Positions 1 through 8,616 of a stretch of 58,622 nucleotides of DNA are shown here, one piece after another (position 1 is the stretch's first letter; every line of letters starts with the position of its first letter). Location of the stretch: contig CANMSA010000007.1 in the NCBI GenBank assembly GCA_947500385.1, positions 180,929-239,550 of the forward strand, written 5' to 3'. The stretch is from an uncultured Flavobacteriaceae bacterium. GTDB taxonomy: Bacteria > Bacteroidota > Bacteroidia > Flavobacteriales > Flavobacteriaceae. Position numbers and translations under genes: made by a program. Under the pieces are notes generated by a model. The model was given only the letters and a program-made list of their open reading frames with translations. It made no database searches and was not told the DNA's origin.

Positions 1-729
1 ACCTATGGCTTTGCCATAGGGGATTTTAATAAGGCCGAAGAAGATTTCAAAGGAGTGCAACTAGCGTATCTTGGTCACGATTATTCTTCAGATCAGCTTA
101 AAGTCATTTTTAGGGAAACCCCTGCTATCCTATCATTTTTTGAAGAAAAGTCCGGGATCGATTATTACCAGTCTGTGTATACACAGTTGCTGGTAGGGGA
201 CTATTACCAAGAAATGTCTGGATATTCGATTTTAAAGGCGGAGTACGGGAACTTGGTTTTAAAAGATCCTACCGAGACCAATTTAATTTCACATGAGCTC
301 GCACATCAATGGTGGGGCAATAGGATTTCATGTAAGAATTGGAATCACTTCTGGCTAAACGAAGCAATGGCAACGTTTATGTCTGCCGCCTACAACGAAC
401 ATCGCTTTGGAAGGGACAAATACCACTCGGATATCGAATCGTATCACAAGGTTTATAAAGCGATCAAAAAGCGGGGAAATGATAAACCGCTGGTTTTTCC
501 CAATTGGTCAAACCCTAGTAGAGATGACCGAAATTTGGTTTATTTCAAAGGCGCTTATGTCTTACATTTGTTACGACAAGAAATGGGGAATCAAGCATTT
601 TGGAAAGCCATTCGGTTTTATAGCACCAAGTATTTCGGAAAATCGGTAAAAACCATTGATTTTCAAAGGGCTTTGGAGACTTCTTCGGGGAGGTCCCTCG
701 ATGCGTTTTTTGATAAATGGATATACTGA
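1..729 (+). CDS. M1 family metallopeptidase, C-terminal part (5' end outside window)
   Basis: The reading frame is open from the first base, so this is the 3' part (about 242 residues) of a larger gene. It has the M1 zinc site HELAHQWW (HEXXH at 292-306), followed 18 residues later by the third zinc ligand in NEAMATF. M1 enzymes remove N-terminal amino acids from peptides, and flavobacterial members are often exported; the signal region cannot be seen here. The protein ends in DAFFDKWIY, similar to other M1 peptidases that stop soon after the catalytic domain. An internal GTG at 55 is not the real start, because the sequence before it continues the M1 fold. Confidence 0.9.
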   Translation, partial: TYGFAIGDFNKAEEDFKGVQLAYLGHDYSSDQLKVIFRETPAILSFFEEKSGIDYYQSVYTQLLVGDYYQEMSGYSILKAEYGNLVLKDPTETNLISHELAHQWWGNRISCKNWNHFWLNEAMATFMSAAYNEHRFGRDKYHSDIESYHKVYKAIKKRGNDKPLVFPNWSNPSRDDRNLVYFKGAYVLHLLRQEMGNQAFWKAIRFYSTKYFGKSVKTIDFQRALETSSGRSLDAFFDKWIY

Positions 730-869
730 TGGCAATCACCGTGCAATGAAACTTTCATCGTGTTTTTTAGTAACAGACCTTTCTAAGCAAAGAATTGTGT
801 AGGCATCGATGACCATGATAACTGAACTGTTTTGAAAAAAAGGGCGCCTTATAAAATTTAAAATAAAGT

Positions 870-1055
870 ATGGTATTTAGAATAGTACTTATTGCAATGG
901 TGGTAGGCATCTGCTTTTATCTATACAAACAACTGTATGGAAATTCGACCTACAAAAAGTGTGAAAAATGTGATGGGAAGGGCTATTGGAGGGCCATGCG
1001 CGGAGAGCGTGATAAATGCGATATATGCCAGGGTGCCGGAAAAGTGATTCGGTAA
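870..1055 (+). CDS. Small membrane-anchored protein with two CxxCxGxG motifs
   Basis: A 61-residue protein with one N-terminal membrane segment (about residues 3-19) followed by two zinc-finger-like repeats, CEKCDGKG and CDICQGAG. This pattern is that of the DnaJ central cysteine-rich domain, where pairs of CxxCxGxG repeats bind zinc. There is no J domain, so it is not a DnaJ. It may be a small zinc-binding membrane protein; its partner is unknown. It sits 17 bp before the next gene on the same strand and may be co-transcribed with it. Confidence 0.65.
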   Translation: MVFRIVLIAMVVGICFYLYKQLYGNSTYKKCEKCDGKGYWRAMRGERDKCDICQGAGKVIR

Positions 1056-1072
1056 ATGTTTAACTGATCAGG

Positions 1073-1840
1073 ATGTACAGAACGGTACTTTTTTTGCTCT
1101 TTTCTATGGGAACGATCTATGCCCAAGACCTTGAAAAACCACGCACGGTTCATGTCTTTGTTGCCTTATGCGACAATGTCAATCAAGGCATAGTTCCTGT
1201 TTCAAAAACCTTGGGCGATGGTCAAAACCCACGAACAAATTTGTATTGGGGAGCACTTTATGGGGTCAAAACCCATTTGAAGCGCAGTGCCGATTGGGAG
1301 TTGATCAAAACCTGGGAAAGTGAGAATATGCCAATTTTGGAAAGGGTATTGTTCAAACATACCACTACCAATACCTACCTTTTGGCAGAGGCCTATGACG
1401 GGAAGTATATTGAACAGACGACCATTGATTTTTTAAAGGCCGCCAGTGGCGCCGATGTGCAAGAGGTGTTCTTCGAAGCGGGGGTGTATAGTTTTGGGGG
1501 AGCGGCCGACCTTGTGGCCTATGTTGGGCATGACGGCCTTATGGAGTTTGAGCTGGACATTGATTTACAGCCCCTAAATACGAAAAAACGCGACGCCATT
1601 ATGCTTGCTTGTATAAGCAAAACATATTTTACGCCCTACTTGAAAGAAACGGGGGCCAACCCGTTGGTTTGGACAACGGGATTGATGTCCCCTGAAGCAT
1701 ACACCCTTAAATGGGCATTGGATGGTTGGATTTTAAGGGAAACAGATGCTGAAATACGGGAACGTGCCGCGAAAGCCTATCATGCGTATCAGAAATGCGG
1801 TCTTAAAGGAGCCCGTAATTTATTGGTTACGGGCTATTAA
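1073..1840 (+). CDS. Exported protein of unknown function
   Basis: 255 residues with an N-terminal signal peptide (MYRTVLFLLFSMGTIYAQ, cleavage expected after the alanine of YAQ). I do not recognise the family. The mature part has a regular alpha/beta look, with segments such as VHVFVALCDN near the start and LVAYVGHDGLMEF in the middle, and a C-terminal helical region rich in alanine. It is predicted to be periplasmic or surface-associated. It converges with the aminotransferase gene on the other strand, with only 3 bp between the two stop codons. Confidence 0.7.
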   Translation: MYRTVLFLLFSMGTIYAQDLEKPRTVHVFVALCDNVNQGIVPVSKTLGDGQNPRTNLYWGALYGVKTHLKRSADWELIKTWESENMPILERVLFKHTTTNTYLLAEAYDGKYIEQTTIDFLKAASGADVQEVFFEAGVYSFGGAADLVAYVGHDGLMEFELDIDLQPLNTKKRDAIMLACISKTYFTPYLKETGANPLVWTTGLMSPEAYTLKWALDGWILRETDAEIRERAAKAYHAYQKCGLKGARNLLVTGY

Positions 1841-1843
1841 AGC

Positions 1844-3355
1844 CTAGATTTTGCTATCCCAAACTGGTTCTTTTTTCTGAACCGTGGTGGCAAACCATTC
1901 TTCCACAGCTATTTTTTCCCGCTTATCTTTTAGCATGTGCACATAGCCTTCTCCCAATTTTAGATAATCACCAGCCCAGTCAGCGCCTTTTTGGGCCACT
2001 TCTGCAATGGCGTCGCAAATAAAGCGCACCTCTTGGTCTGTCATTGTTGGGTGAAATGATACGCGTACCCAACCCGGCTTGTCGATTGTGCAACCGTCTA
2101 GGCTGTCGAACATAATTTTTTCGGATTCAGGTTGTTCAATATTCAGTAAATAATGGCCATAAGTACCTGCACAGGAGCAACCGCCGCGTGTTTGTATTCC
2201 AAAACGGTCGTTCAAAAGGCGAACGACCAAGTCGTAATTGAGTTTTTCGATGTAGAACGAAAAAATTGAGAGCCTGTCTGTATGTTCGTCGGCAAGCAAA
2301 TGCAAATTTGAAATGGCGCGTAACCGCTCAAATACGATGGTATTGATTTCGGTTTCGCGATCCGCAATCGCTTGGGTTCCCATTTCTTCCTTTAATTTTA
2401 TTGCTAAGGCGATTCGAATGGCTTGCAAAAAAGGAGGTGTGCCACCATCTTCTCGCGCTTCCGGATCTTTTTTATACTTATGGTTGCCCCATGGATCGGT
2501 AAACACGACGGTGCCTCCCCCGGGGTGATCGGGAATTTTATTTTGGTATAATTTTTTGTTCATTACCAGTACCCCACTACTTCCGGGACCACCCAGAAAC
2601 TTATGGGGCGAAAAGGTAATGGCATCCAGATAATCGGTATCATTGGGATGCATGTCGATCGCTACATAGGGAGCACTGCAGGCAAAATCAACAAAACAAT
2701 GCCCTCCGAACTTATGTGCGATACCGGCAATTTTATGATAGGGCGTTTTGATGCCCGTAACATTGGAACATGCTGTGATAGAAACAATGAACCGACTTGA
2801 TTCGAGTTGTTCCAGTTCCTTTTCCAGAGCGTAGGTATCTACCAGCCCGTTTGCCGTGTGCGGAATAATCCGAACCTTGCCCACCGTTTCTAACCATAAG
2901 GTGTGGTTCGAATGGTGCTCCATGTGGGAAATGAAAATAATTGGCCTATCTTTTTCGGGAAAATCGACATAATCGTTCAACTGCTCAGGTATTCGCAGAC
3001 CTAGCAAACGTACCAATTTGCTTTTGGCGCCCGTCATTCCAGAACCCGATAAAATAAGTAGATCGTCCTTATGGGCATTTACATGTGCTTTAATGATTTT
3101 ACGTGCTTGGGTATACGCATTTGTCATCGTTGCACCCGTGAGCGACGTTTCGGTATGGGTGTTGGCGACCCAGGGACCTACCTGGTTTAATAGGGTGTTT
3201 TCAATGGGGCCATACAATCTTCCACTGGCGGTCCAATCTGCATAGAGAATGGGGCACCGTTTTCCGTCGACCGTAGCGGTTGTAATTTCCTTCCCAATAA
3301 TCTCTTCCCGAAACGGTTCGAAATAAGATTCTAATGTGGTGACCTTCTTTTTCAT
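1844..3355 (-). CDS. Class V aminotransferase / cysteine desulfurase-like PLP enzyme
   Basis: A 503-residue PLP enzyme of fold type I. The PLP lysine is in TFSPHKFLGGPGSSGVL, and the RGGCSCAGTYGHY segment carries a cysteine pair where cysteine desulfurases have their catalytic cysteine, though the match to NifS/SufS is only general. It is longer than typical SufS (about 410). I chose the ATG at 3355; an in-frame TTG at 3376 lies only 3 bp after the arsR stop and has no better ribosome-binding site. It directly follows the ArsR-type gene (24 bp gap), so the two are probably one transcript, which suggests that its expression responds to the ArsR ligand. The substrate is unknown. Confidence 0.85.
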   Translation of the reverse strand: MKKKVTTLESYFEPFREEIIGKEITTATVDGKRCPILYADWTASGRLYGPIENTLLNQVGPWVANTHTETSLTGATMTNAYTQARKIIKAHVNAHKDDLLILSGSGMTGAKSKLVRLLGLRIPEQLNDYVDFPEKDRPIIFISHMEHHSNHTLWLETVGKVRIIPHTANGLVDTYALEKELEQLESSRFIVSITACSNVTGIKTPYHKIAGIAHKFGGHCFVDFACSAPYVAIDMHPNDTDYLDAITFSPHKFLGGPGSSGVLVMNKKLYQNKIPDHPGGGTVVFTDPWGNHKYKKDPEAREDGGTPPFLQAIRIALAIKLKEEMGTQAIADRETEINTIVFERLRAISNLHLLADEHTDRLSIFSFYIEKLNYDLVVRLLNDRFGIQTRGGCSCAGTYGHYLLNIEQPESEKIMFDSLDGCTIDKPGWVRVSFHPTMTDQEVRFICDAIAEVAQKGADWAGDYLKLGEGYVHMLKDKREKIAVEEWFATTVQKKEPVWDSKI

Positions 3356-3379
3356 AGGAGTTGGTGTTAGGTTCAACGG

Positions 3380-3721
3380 TTAGGCGTTCTGAAATTGATT
3401 CTCAAGAAGGCTTACATCTTGAGAGATAAAAAGAGATAGTACGCTACGCATTTTGAGCCAATTTTCAGAATGAACGCAATAACAAACGCTGGTACCTTGC
3501 GATTTGTACTTGACAAGACCAATGTTCTTCAGTTCTTTTAAGTGCTGTGAAATGGTGGGTTGGGCCAATCCGATTTCTTCGACCAGATCACCACAGTAGC
3601 AACCGTCCATTTTAAAAAGATGTTGTAAAATGGCAACTCTGGCAGGGTTGCTTAAAATTTTCGCAAAAAGGGCGATCTTATTCTGTTCGTCGGTAAAGAT
3701 ATCGGTGCGTGCTAGTCCCAT
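3380..3721 (-). CDS. ArsR/SmtB-family transcriptional repressor
   Basis: 113 residues with a winged-helix domain. The recognition-helix segment is LAQPTISQHLKELKNIGLV. Just before it is DGCYCGDL, which lines up with the ELCVCDLC helix of E. coli ArsR that binds As(III)/Sb(III) through cysteines. A second CYC follows in the wing (SVCYCVH). I infer a thiol-based metalloid or metal sensor that releases DNA when bound. An imperfect palindrome overlaps its own promoter region (see the operator at 3737-3752), which fits autoregulation of this gene and the aminotransferase behind it. Confidence 0.9.
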   Translation of the reverse strand: MGLARTDIFTDEQNKIALFAKILSNPARVAILQHLFKMDGCYCGDLVEEIGLAQPTISQHLKELKNIGLVKYKSQGTSVCYCVHSENWLKMRSVLSLFISQDVSLLENQFQNA

Positions 3722-3736
3722 AATATATATTTATTA

Positions 3737-3752
3737 ATCGCAATATTACAAT
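3737..3752 (-). promoter_or_regulatory. Candidate ArsR operator
   Basis: ATCGCAATATTACAAT lies 16-31 bp upstream of the arsR-like start codon. It is symmetric at 12 of 16 positions (AT.G.AATATT.C.AT). Many ArsR-family operators in Bacteroidetes have this AATATT-centred form. On the coding strand it overlaps a TAATATTG segment that could be the -7 box, the right place for repression. This is inferred from position and symmetry only. Confidence 0.5.
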
Positions 3753-3898
3753 ATAATAAAGCAAACCTGAAATTATATCGTAGAAATTTTATAAGCGCCC
3801 TCTAAAAGGTCTTGCTTAGTCCATACTCCTTAGAAACGGCCGTTTAAAAGCCATTGCAATAACTGGCGTTAAATAGGAAGAAGTGTGGGTTTTCTTGG

Positions 3899-4378
3899 TT
3901 AATTTTCGGTAAATCGATGGGATTTGAAAATTGCGCGTATGGTCTCCTCGTCTACAGGATCAAAAATATAAAGACGGTTCAAACGTTCCTTATCACCGGC
4001 ATCTAGGTATACAGACAGGCGCACGGCACCACTGTTTTCTCCTTCCTGAGTGTTTTCTTTTTCGATGATGGCGGGCACCCCGTTAATGGTCAAGCGTTCA
4101 AAAGATATAGTGCGCTCACTCTTTTCCACAAGGTCCAAACTACCGAAGCTAAGATAACCTTGATCAAAATAGATGGTTTGGTCATCATTAAAAATACGTC
4201 CGATAAACGTATCGATGCCCTGGTCTTGTTCCCATTCCCATGCTGGTGGTGTTCGAACACTAAAAGAAGCAATCACAAGTTCTTCCGAAAGAGAGGCATT
4301 TACGGGCGAAGTACTTTTAGAACAACTAAAAAGAAGTAGTAACACTAATACAGCAAAGGTAGACATCGACTTTTTCAT
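3899..4378 (-). CDS. Lipoprotein of unknown function
   Basis: 159 residues. The N-terminus is a lipoprotein signal with lipobox LLFSC (cysteine at residue 19), so the mature protein should be lipid-anchored. The rest has no motif I recognise; it looks like a small beta-rich domain (FIGRIFNDDQTIYFDQGYLSFG, RLSVYLDAGDKERLNRLYIFD). It stands alone on the minus strand between the arsR unit and the SDR gene. Confidence 0.7.
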   Translation of the reverse strand: MKKSMSTFAVLVLLLLFSCSKSTSPVNASLSEELVIASFSVRTPPAWEWEQDQGIDTFIGRIFNDDQTIYFDQGYLSFGSLDLVEKSERTISFERLTINGVPAIIEKENTQEGENSGAVRLSVYLDAGDKERLNRLYIFDPVDEETIRAIFKSHRFTEN

Positions 4379-4444
4379 ACGTACTATTTTTATAATAGAC
4401 TCTAAATTAGAAGAATGGTTGCTTGCTTTATTGAAAACCTGGTC

Positions 4445-5557
4445 TTACCACTGCTGATTCTTAAAGCCTTGCACTTTGGCGAACTGAATGGTATGCATGA
4501 GGTACTCTTCTAGATTATATTCCGGAATAGGCAAGATCTGTTGTAAAAGGGTCGTATCCCATTCGCAGGGCTTGGAGGTAAGATACGGGGTAAGATGTAC
4601 CCCTATGGTATTGTAGTAAAACTGTTCCAATTTTGATTCAAAACCCGTATTTCGGTCGATTTTGTTATGGGTGAGACTAAAATTGTGAAAGGCGACGGTA
4701 TCCAATATTTTTCGAATTCCTTTGGTGATTTGAGTGGTTTTGGAATGAACAATGTTCAATTCATCAATTGCTTTATCGAACACCGCGGCAATTACCTTTG
4801 CAGCATAGTCGGTCGGGATAATGTTCAACCCACTATCTGCGTGGGCCATAATCCGAATAGGATCTGTAGAGGGGTTGCGATAAAAGAACTTCGCGAAAAG
4901 ATAAAACACCATGTATTTGGATATAAAGAAACTTGGTGCTTCGATCATATTACCTCCTAAAACACTGGGCCGTAAGATCTGAATCGGAATCCTTCTTGCC
5001 TTCCCTTCTTTTAATAGAAATTTTTCAGTGGCATATTTAGAGGCTTCATAGTGATTACGGTGTGCCAGTGGTTCGTTTTGGGCGTAGTTGTTGTATAATA
5101 TACCACCGGAATTACCCACGGAAAATGCGGTACTTATATAGATGAACTTATCAACACAATGGGCATAGGTATCGAACAACTGCCTCGTGAATTCGAAGTT
5201 TTCCCTGAAAATTTCTTCTTTTGCTTCCGGTGCCGTAGAAAGATTTACATATCCTGCGGAATGAATAAAATGGCTTATTCTTTTGGAAGTAAGGAAAGAA
5301 GACGGGGAGAAAAGATCCGTGGCGGGCACCACGATGATTTTAGGATGTATTTTATCTAAATGTTCCTTTACAAAATGCGGGGTATACTCACTTTGCAACA
5401 TTCGAACGATCCTTTGTTCCGGAGTGCTCGACTTCTTTGCGCGCACCGGGATGTAAATTCGGTCTACCTGATCGAATTTTTGTTCTAACAACGAGAACAG
5501 TATTTGGGAACCTAAGGTACCGGTTGCACCGGTGAGCAAAATGTTCATAGACGTCAT
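4445..5557 (-). CDS. SDR-family NAD(P)-binding oxidoreductase, thioester-reductase-like
   Basis: 370 residues. The N-terminal Rossmann motif is LLTGATGTLGS, followed by an arginine-containing segment (RIYIPVRAKK) and an extended-SDR active site with YEASKYATE (YxxxK) and the upstream serine in YISTAFSVGNSGG. The order of motifs fits the NAD-binding_4/'male sterility' group that reduces acyl thioesters to aldehydes or alcohols, here as a stand-alone domain with no adenylation or carrier domain. The substrate is unknown. A second ATG at 5548 (MNILLTG) is equally likely as the start. A strong hairpin sits immediately upstream (see the terminator at 5561-5602), which leaves little room for its own promoter. 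Confidence 0.8.
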   Translation of the reverse strand: MTSMNILLTGATGTLGSQILFSLLEQKFDQVDRIYIPVRAKKSSTPEQRIVRMLQSEYTPHFVKEHLDKIHPKIIVVPATDLFSPSSFLTSKRISHFIHSAGYVNLSTAPEAKEEIFRENFEFTRQLFDTYAHCVDKFIYISTAFSVGNSGGILYNNYAQNEPLAHRNHYEASKYATEKFLLKEGKARRIPIQILRPSVLGGNMIEAPSFFISKYMVFYLFAKFFYRNPSTDPIRIMAHADSGLNIIPTDYAAKVIAAVFDKAIDELNIVHSKTTQITKGIRKILDTVAFHNFSLTHNKIDRNTGFESKLEQFYYNTIGVHLTPYLTSKPCEWDTTLLQQILPIPEYNLEEYLMHTIQFAKVQGFKNQQW

Positions 5558-5560
5558 GTA

Positions 5561-5602
5561 TAAAAATAACCCTTATCAGACATGCATACTAATAAGGGTT
5601 AT
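5561..5602 (-). terminator. Hairpin terminator after ahcY, abutting the next start codon
   Basis: A perfect 11-bp inverted repeat, ATAACCCTTAT and ATAAGGGTTAT, with a 15-nt loop. Read on the minus strand the stem is followed by TTTTTA, the form of an intrinsic terminator for ahcY (stop at 5633). The T-run ends only a few bases before the ATG of the following SDR gene. On the plus strand the stem is also followed, after five bases, by a T-run, so it could act in both directions. Confidence 0.7.
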
Positions 5603-5632
5603 GTACTTTTTTACCGATTGAACGGTACGTTA

Positions 5633-6949
5633 TTAGTACCTATAATACTCGGGTTTAAAAGGCCCTTCTACGGTTACACCAATATAATCCGCTTGGTATT
5701 TCTTTAACTCGGTAAGCTCTGCGCCCAAACGTGATAAGTGCAGTTTCGCCACTTTTTCATCCAAGTGTTTTGGAAGCATATATACCTCGTTGCCATATTT
5801 ATCACTATGGTTCCAAAGCTCAATTTGCGCCAAGGTTTGATTGGTGAACGAGTTACTCATTACAAAACTCGGGTGTCCGGTCGCGCAACCGAGATTTACC
5901 AAACGCCCTTCGGCCAAAATGATAACATCTTTCCCGTCAATGGTATACTTGTCTACCTGTGGTTTTATTTCGTCCTTGGTATTGCCATAGTTCTCGTTCA
6001 ACCAGGCCATATCAATTTCGTTGTCAAAATGCCCAATATTACAGACAATGGCTTTGTCTTTTAAGGCTTTAAAATGCTCTGCTCGTATGATATCTTTGTT
6101 ACCGGTAGTGGTAATTACGATATCGGCATTTCCGATGACGGTTTCCAACTTTTTCACTTCAAATCCTTCCATACAGGCTTGCAGGGCACAAATAGGATCT
6201 ATTTCCGTTACCGTTACAATGGCTCCGGCACCTGCAAAGGAAGCGGCAGTACCTTTCCCAACATCTCCATAACCGGCTACAACCACCCGCTTACCAGCTA
6301 ACATGGTATCGGTGGCACGCCGAATGGCATCTACGGCACTTTCACGACATCCGTACTTATTGTCGAATTTTGATTTGGTAACCGAATCGTTTACATTGAT
6401 CGCAGGCATAGGAAGCGTTCCGTTCTTTACGCGTTCGTACAAGCGGTGTACCCCGGTAGTAGTTTCTTCCGATAGTCCTTTGATTGCGTTTGTCAATTCA
6501 GGATAGCGATCCAGGACCATATTGGTCAAATCTCCGCCATCATCTAAAATCATATTTAAAGGTGTGCGCTCCTCTCCAAAAAATAAGGTCTGTTCAATAC
6601 ACCAATCAAATTCTTCCTCGTTCATTCCTTTCCAGGCATATACGGGAATACCGGCGGCGGCAATAGCGGCGGCGGCATGATCTTGTGTAGAGAAAATGTT
6701 ACAGGAACTCCACGTAACATCGGCGCCCAGGGCTACTAAGGTTTCGATTAAGACGGCTGTCTGTATGGTCATGTGCAGGCAGCCAGCGATGCGAGCCCCT
6801 TTTAAGGGCTGTTCTTTACCATACTCCTCGCGCAAGGCCATTAGGCCCGGCATTTCGGCTTCTGCAAGGTTGATTTCTTTTCTTCCCCAATCGGCCAAGC
6901 TAATATCCTTTACCTTGTAAGGTACATAAGGAACTGTTTTCGTACTCAT
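5633..6949 (-). CDS. ahcY: S-adenosylhomocysteine hydrolase
   Basis: 438 residues, the usual length for bacterial AdoHcyase. It splits S-adenosylhomocysteine into adenosine and homocysteine, clearing the inhibitor formed by methyltransferases. The NAD+ site GYGDVGKG lies in [17 protein letters not shown], the substrate region contains DDGGDLT and [13 protein letters not shown], and the C-terminus ends YYRY like the family's conserved HYRY tail. It is cytosolic. The ATG at 6949 matches family N-termini ([14 protein letters not shown] follows). It is divergent from the phosphopantetheinyl transferase gene with 85 bp between, and has its own -7 box. Confidence 0.97.
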   Translation of the reverse strand: MSTKTVPYVPYKVKDISLADWGRKEINLAEAEMPGLMALREEYGKEQPLKGARIAGCLHMTIQTAVLIETLVALGADVTWSSCNIFSTQDHAAAAIAAAGIPVYAWKGMNEEEFDWCIEQTLFFGEERTPLNMILDDGGDLTNMVLDRYPELTNAIKGLSEETTTGVHRLYERVKNGTLPMPAINVNDSVTKSKFDNKYGCRESAVDAIRRATDTMLAGKRVVVAGYGDVGKGTAASFAGAGAIVTVTEIDPICALQACMEGFEVKKLETVIGNADIVITTTGNKDIIRAEHFKALKDKAIVCNIGHFDNEIDMAWLNENYGNTKDEIKPQVDKYTIDGKDVIILAEGRLVNLGCATGHPSFVMSNSFTNQTLAQIELWNHSDKYGNEVYMLPKHLDEKVAKLHLSRLGAELTELKKYQADYIGVTVEGPFKPEYYRY

Positions 6950-7006
6950 ATCTTTTTTATTTTTTACTTTCGTTATTCAACCGGTGTACGCGGCTTTTAG
7001 CAGGTG

Positions 7007-7014
7007 CAAAGGTA
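7007..7014 (-). promoter_or_regulatory. Promoter -7 box for ahcY
   Basis: On the minus strand the sequence is TACCTTTG, a perfect match to the Bacteroidetes -7 consensus TAnnTTTG, about 58 bp upstream of the ahcY start. The -33 element is not clear. Confidence 0.55.
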
Positions 7015-7034
7015 CAAATTAGACTGTTAATCCT

Positions 7035-7670
7035 ATGCCTCTTTACAAGACAATACAGGTAAACCCCTCAATTAAGGTATCTATCTGGAAGATAGAAGAA
7101 ACCGAGGAGGCCTTGGCAGCGCCCATTACGCTTACCGAAAACTGCGCCAATCGTATGCTTAGAATGAAATCTTCCATTCATCGTAGGGGTTTTCTGAGTA
7201 TTCGACATTTGATGGCTTCAGAAGGATATGTCGATCAAGACCTATACTACGACGAATTTGGAAAGCCGCATTTAAAAGATGGGAAGCATATTTCAATCAC
7301 CCATTCAAACCATTTTACGGGAATCATTATCAGTGACACTGCTGAAGTAGGAATCGATATTGAAAGACAAAGGGAAAAAATACTCCGGATTGCACACAAG
7401 TTTACACCCATAGAGGAATATCGAACAATTGCCAATACCGAGGCCCTTATTAGGAAGCTAACAGTGGTATGGGGAAGCAAAGAATCGCTCTATAAAATAT
7501 ACGCCGAACCGGGCCTTAGCTTTTTGCACCATATCAATGTGCATGATTTTTCACTAAACAAGGGAACGACCACCGGTGAGATCCTATATCAAGGTAGGAA
7601 GTCCGAATATGCTATTCACTTTTTGGAATTTGAAGACTTTAGTGGCGTCTATGCGGTCAGGAGTTCCTAA
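7035..7670 (+). CDS. 4'-phosphopantetheinyl transferase superfamily protein
   Basis: 211 residues. It carries the Sfp-type motifs: the substrate segment ISITHSNHF, the magnesium-binding GIDIERQREKI, and WGSKESLYKIY (W-x-x-K-E-x-x-x-K). These enzymes move the phosphopantetheine arm from CoA to a serine on acyl or peptidyl carrier proteins. No carrier protein is encoded nearby, so the target is unknown. It is the first gene of a run of five on the plus strand; the next gene begins 42 bp later. Confidence 0.9.
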   Translation: MPLYKTIQVNPSIKVSIWKIEETEEALAAPITLTENCANRMLRMKSSIHRRGFLSIRHLMASEGYVDQDLYYDEFGKPHLKDGKHISITHSNHFTGIIISDTAEVGIDIERQREKILRIAHKFTPIEEYRTIANTEALIRKLTVVWGSKESLYKIYAEPGLSFLHHINVHDFSLNKGTTTGEILYQGRKSEYAIHFLEFEDFSGVYAVRSS

Positions 7671-7712
7671 CTTTGTCCATTCCCGCCTCTACAGGACGCT
7701 TAGGGTTTAAGG

Positions 7713-7994
7713 ATGAATATGAAATACAACACAATGAACATTTCGGTAGAACTTACTTTCTCTCCCCTACAAGACGATTTTGAACAACATATCATCGATT
7801 TTATCAAAAAGCTTCGGGCTTCTGGGCTCATTATCCTAGAGAACCCTTTAAGTACACAGGTATACGGACCCTATGAAACAGTTATGCAGGTGTTACAGAC
7901 TGAAATCAAAACGGCTTTTGAATTGATGGACAAGGGCCTTCTTTTTATGAAAATTGTCAAATCTGATCGAAGCAAGTATGAGCCCCATTTTTGA
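7713..7994 (+). CDS. Thiamine-binding-like protein (MTH1187/YkoF family)
   Basis: 93 residues. NISVELTFSPL at the start and STQVYGPYETVM in the middle fit the MTH1187/YkoF-like fold, a small ferredoxin-like domain that in YkoF binds thiamine or HMP. No signal peptide is present, so it should be cytosolic. The start could also be the ATG at 7734, giving MNISVELTF, the usual family N-terminus. It overlaps the following permease gene by 17 bp, so the two are probably translationally coupled. This position suggests that it handles the same vitamin as the permease. No TPP riboswitch is visible upstream of this gene. Confidence 0.8.
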   Translation: MNMKYNTMNISVELTFSPLQDDFEQHIIDFIKKLRASGLIILENPLSTQVYGPYETVMQVLQTEIKTAFELMDKGLLFMKIVKSDRSKYEPHF

Positions 7995-8616
7995 TGTTTT
8001 ATTTGGACAATATTCCGATTATGCAACCTATCAAGTTGTACTGGAAATTGTAGCGGTGCTGTTCGGCTTGTTGTCGGTGGTGTTTTCCAAACAGAACAAT
8101 ATTTTAGTCTACCCAACAGGGATGATCAGTACCGCTATTTTCGTATACTTATTATTCCAGTGGGGCCTACTGGGCGATATGTTGATCAATGGGTATTACT
8201 TTTTGATGAGTATTTATGGCTGGTATGTATGGACACGCAAAGTAGATGCCGATCACGTCACCCCAATTTCATATACCAGCATCAAAGAGCATAAGGTTTC
8301 GGTGGTCATTTTTATGGCAACCTTGATTTTTGTGTATCTGGTGTATCAACAATTTGATAAATGGACCAGCTGGACAGCCTATATCGATACCATTACAACG
8401 GCCGTCTTTTTTGTGGGTATGTGGTTAATGGCCAAAAGAAAGATCGAGAATTGGATCTACTGGATCATTGGGGATTTAATTTCCATACCCTTATATTTTT
8501 ACAAAGGATTTACCTTTACAAGTTTACAGTATCTTATATTTACCGTCATTGCCGTTTATGGGTACCTCGCATGGAAGAAAAGTTTAGACAACAACCTTCA
8601 GACGTCGTTAAAATAG
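7978..8616 (+). CDS. PnuC/PnuT-family vitamin permease
   Basis: 212 residues with about seven membrane helices, in the inner membrane. It belongs to the PnuC family, which facilitates entry of nicotinamide riboside (PnuC), thiamine (PnuT) or riboflavin (PnuX). Characteristic segments are VVFSKQNNILVYPTGMISTAIFVY, broken by loops, and YFLMSIYGWYVW. I chose the ATG at 7978, 17 bp inside the upstream gene; a TTG at 7954 is also in frame. The neighbours point in two directions: the upstream thiamine-binding-like gene suggests thiamine, while the downstream NadR-type kinase suggests nicotinamide riboside. Confidence 0.88.
   Translation: MSPIFDVLFGQYSDYATYQVVLEIVAVLFGLLSVVFSKQNNILVYPTGMISTAIFVYLLFQWGLLGDMLINGYYFLMSIYGWYVWTRKVDADHVTPISYTSIKEHKVSVVIFMATLIFVYLVYQQFDKWTSWTAYIDTITTAVFFVGMWLMAKRKIENWIYWIIGDLISIPLYFYKGFTFTSLQYLIFTVIAVYGYLAWKKSLDNNLQTSLK

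Noticed and set aside
3374-3376. TTG as start of the class V aminotransferase
   Set aside because: The ATG at 3355 gives a normal N-terminus; the TTG adds seven residues without support.
8361-8570. N-terminal extension of the NadR-like kinase frame
   Set aside because: It is an out-of-frame overlap with the permease gene; the kinase domain begins at the ATG at 8571.
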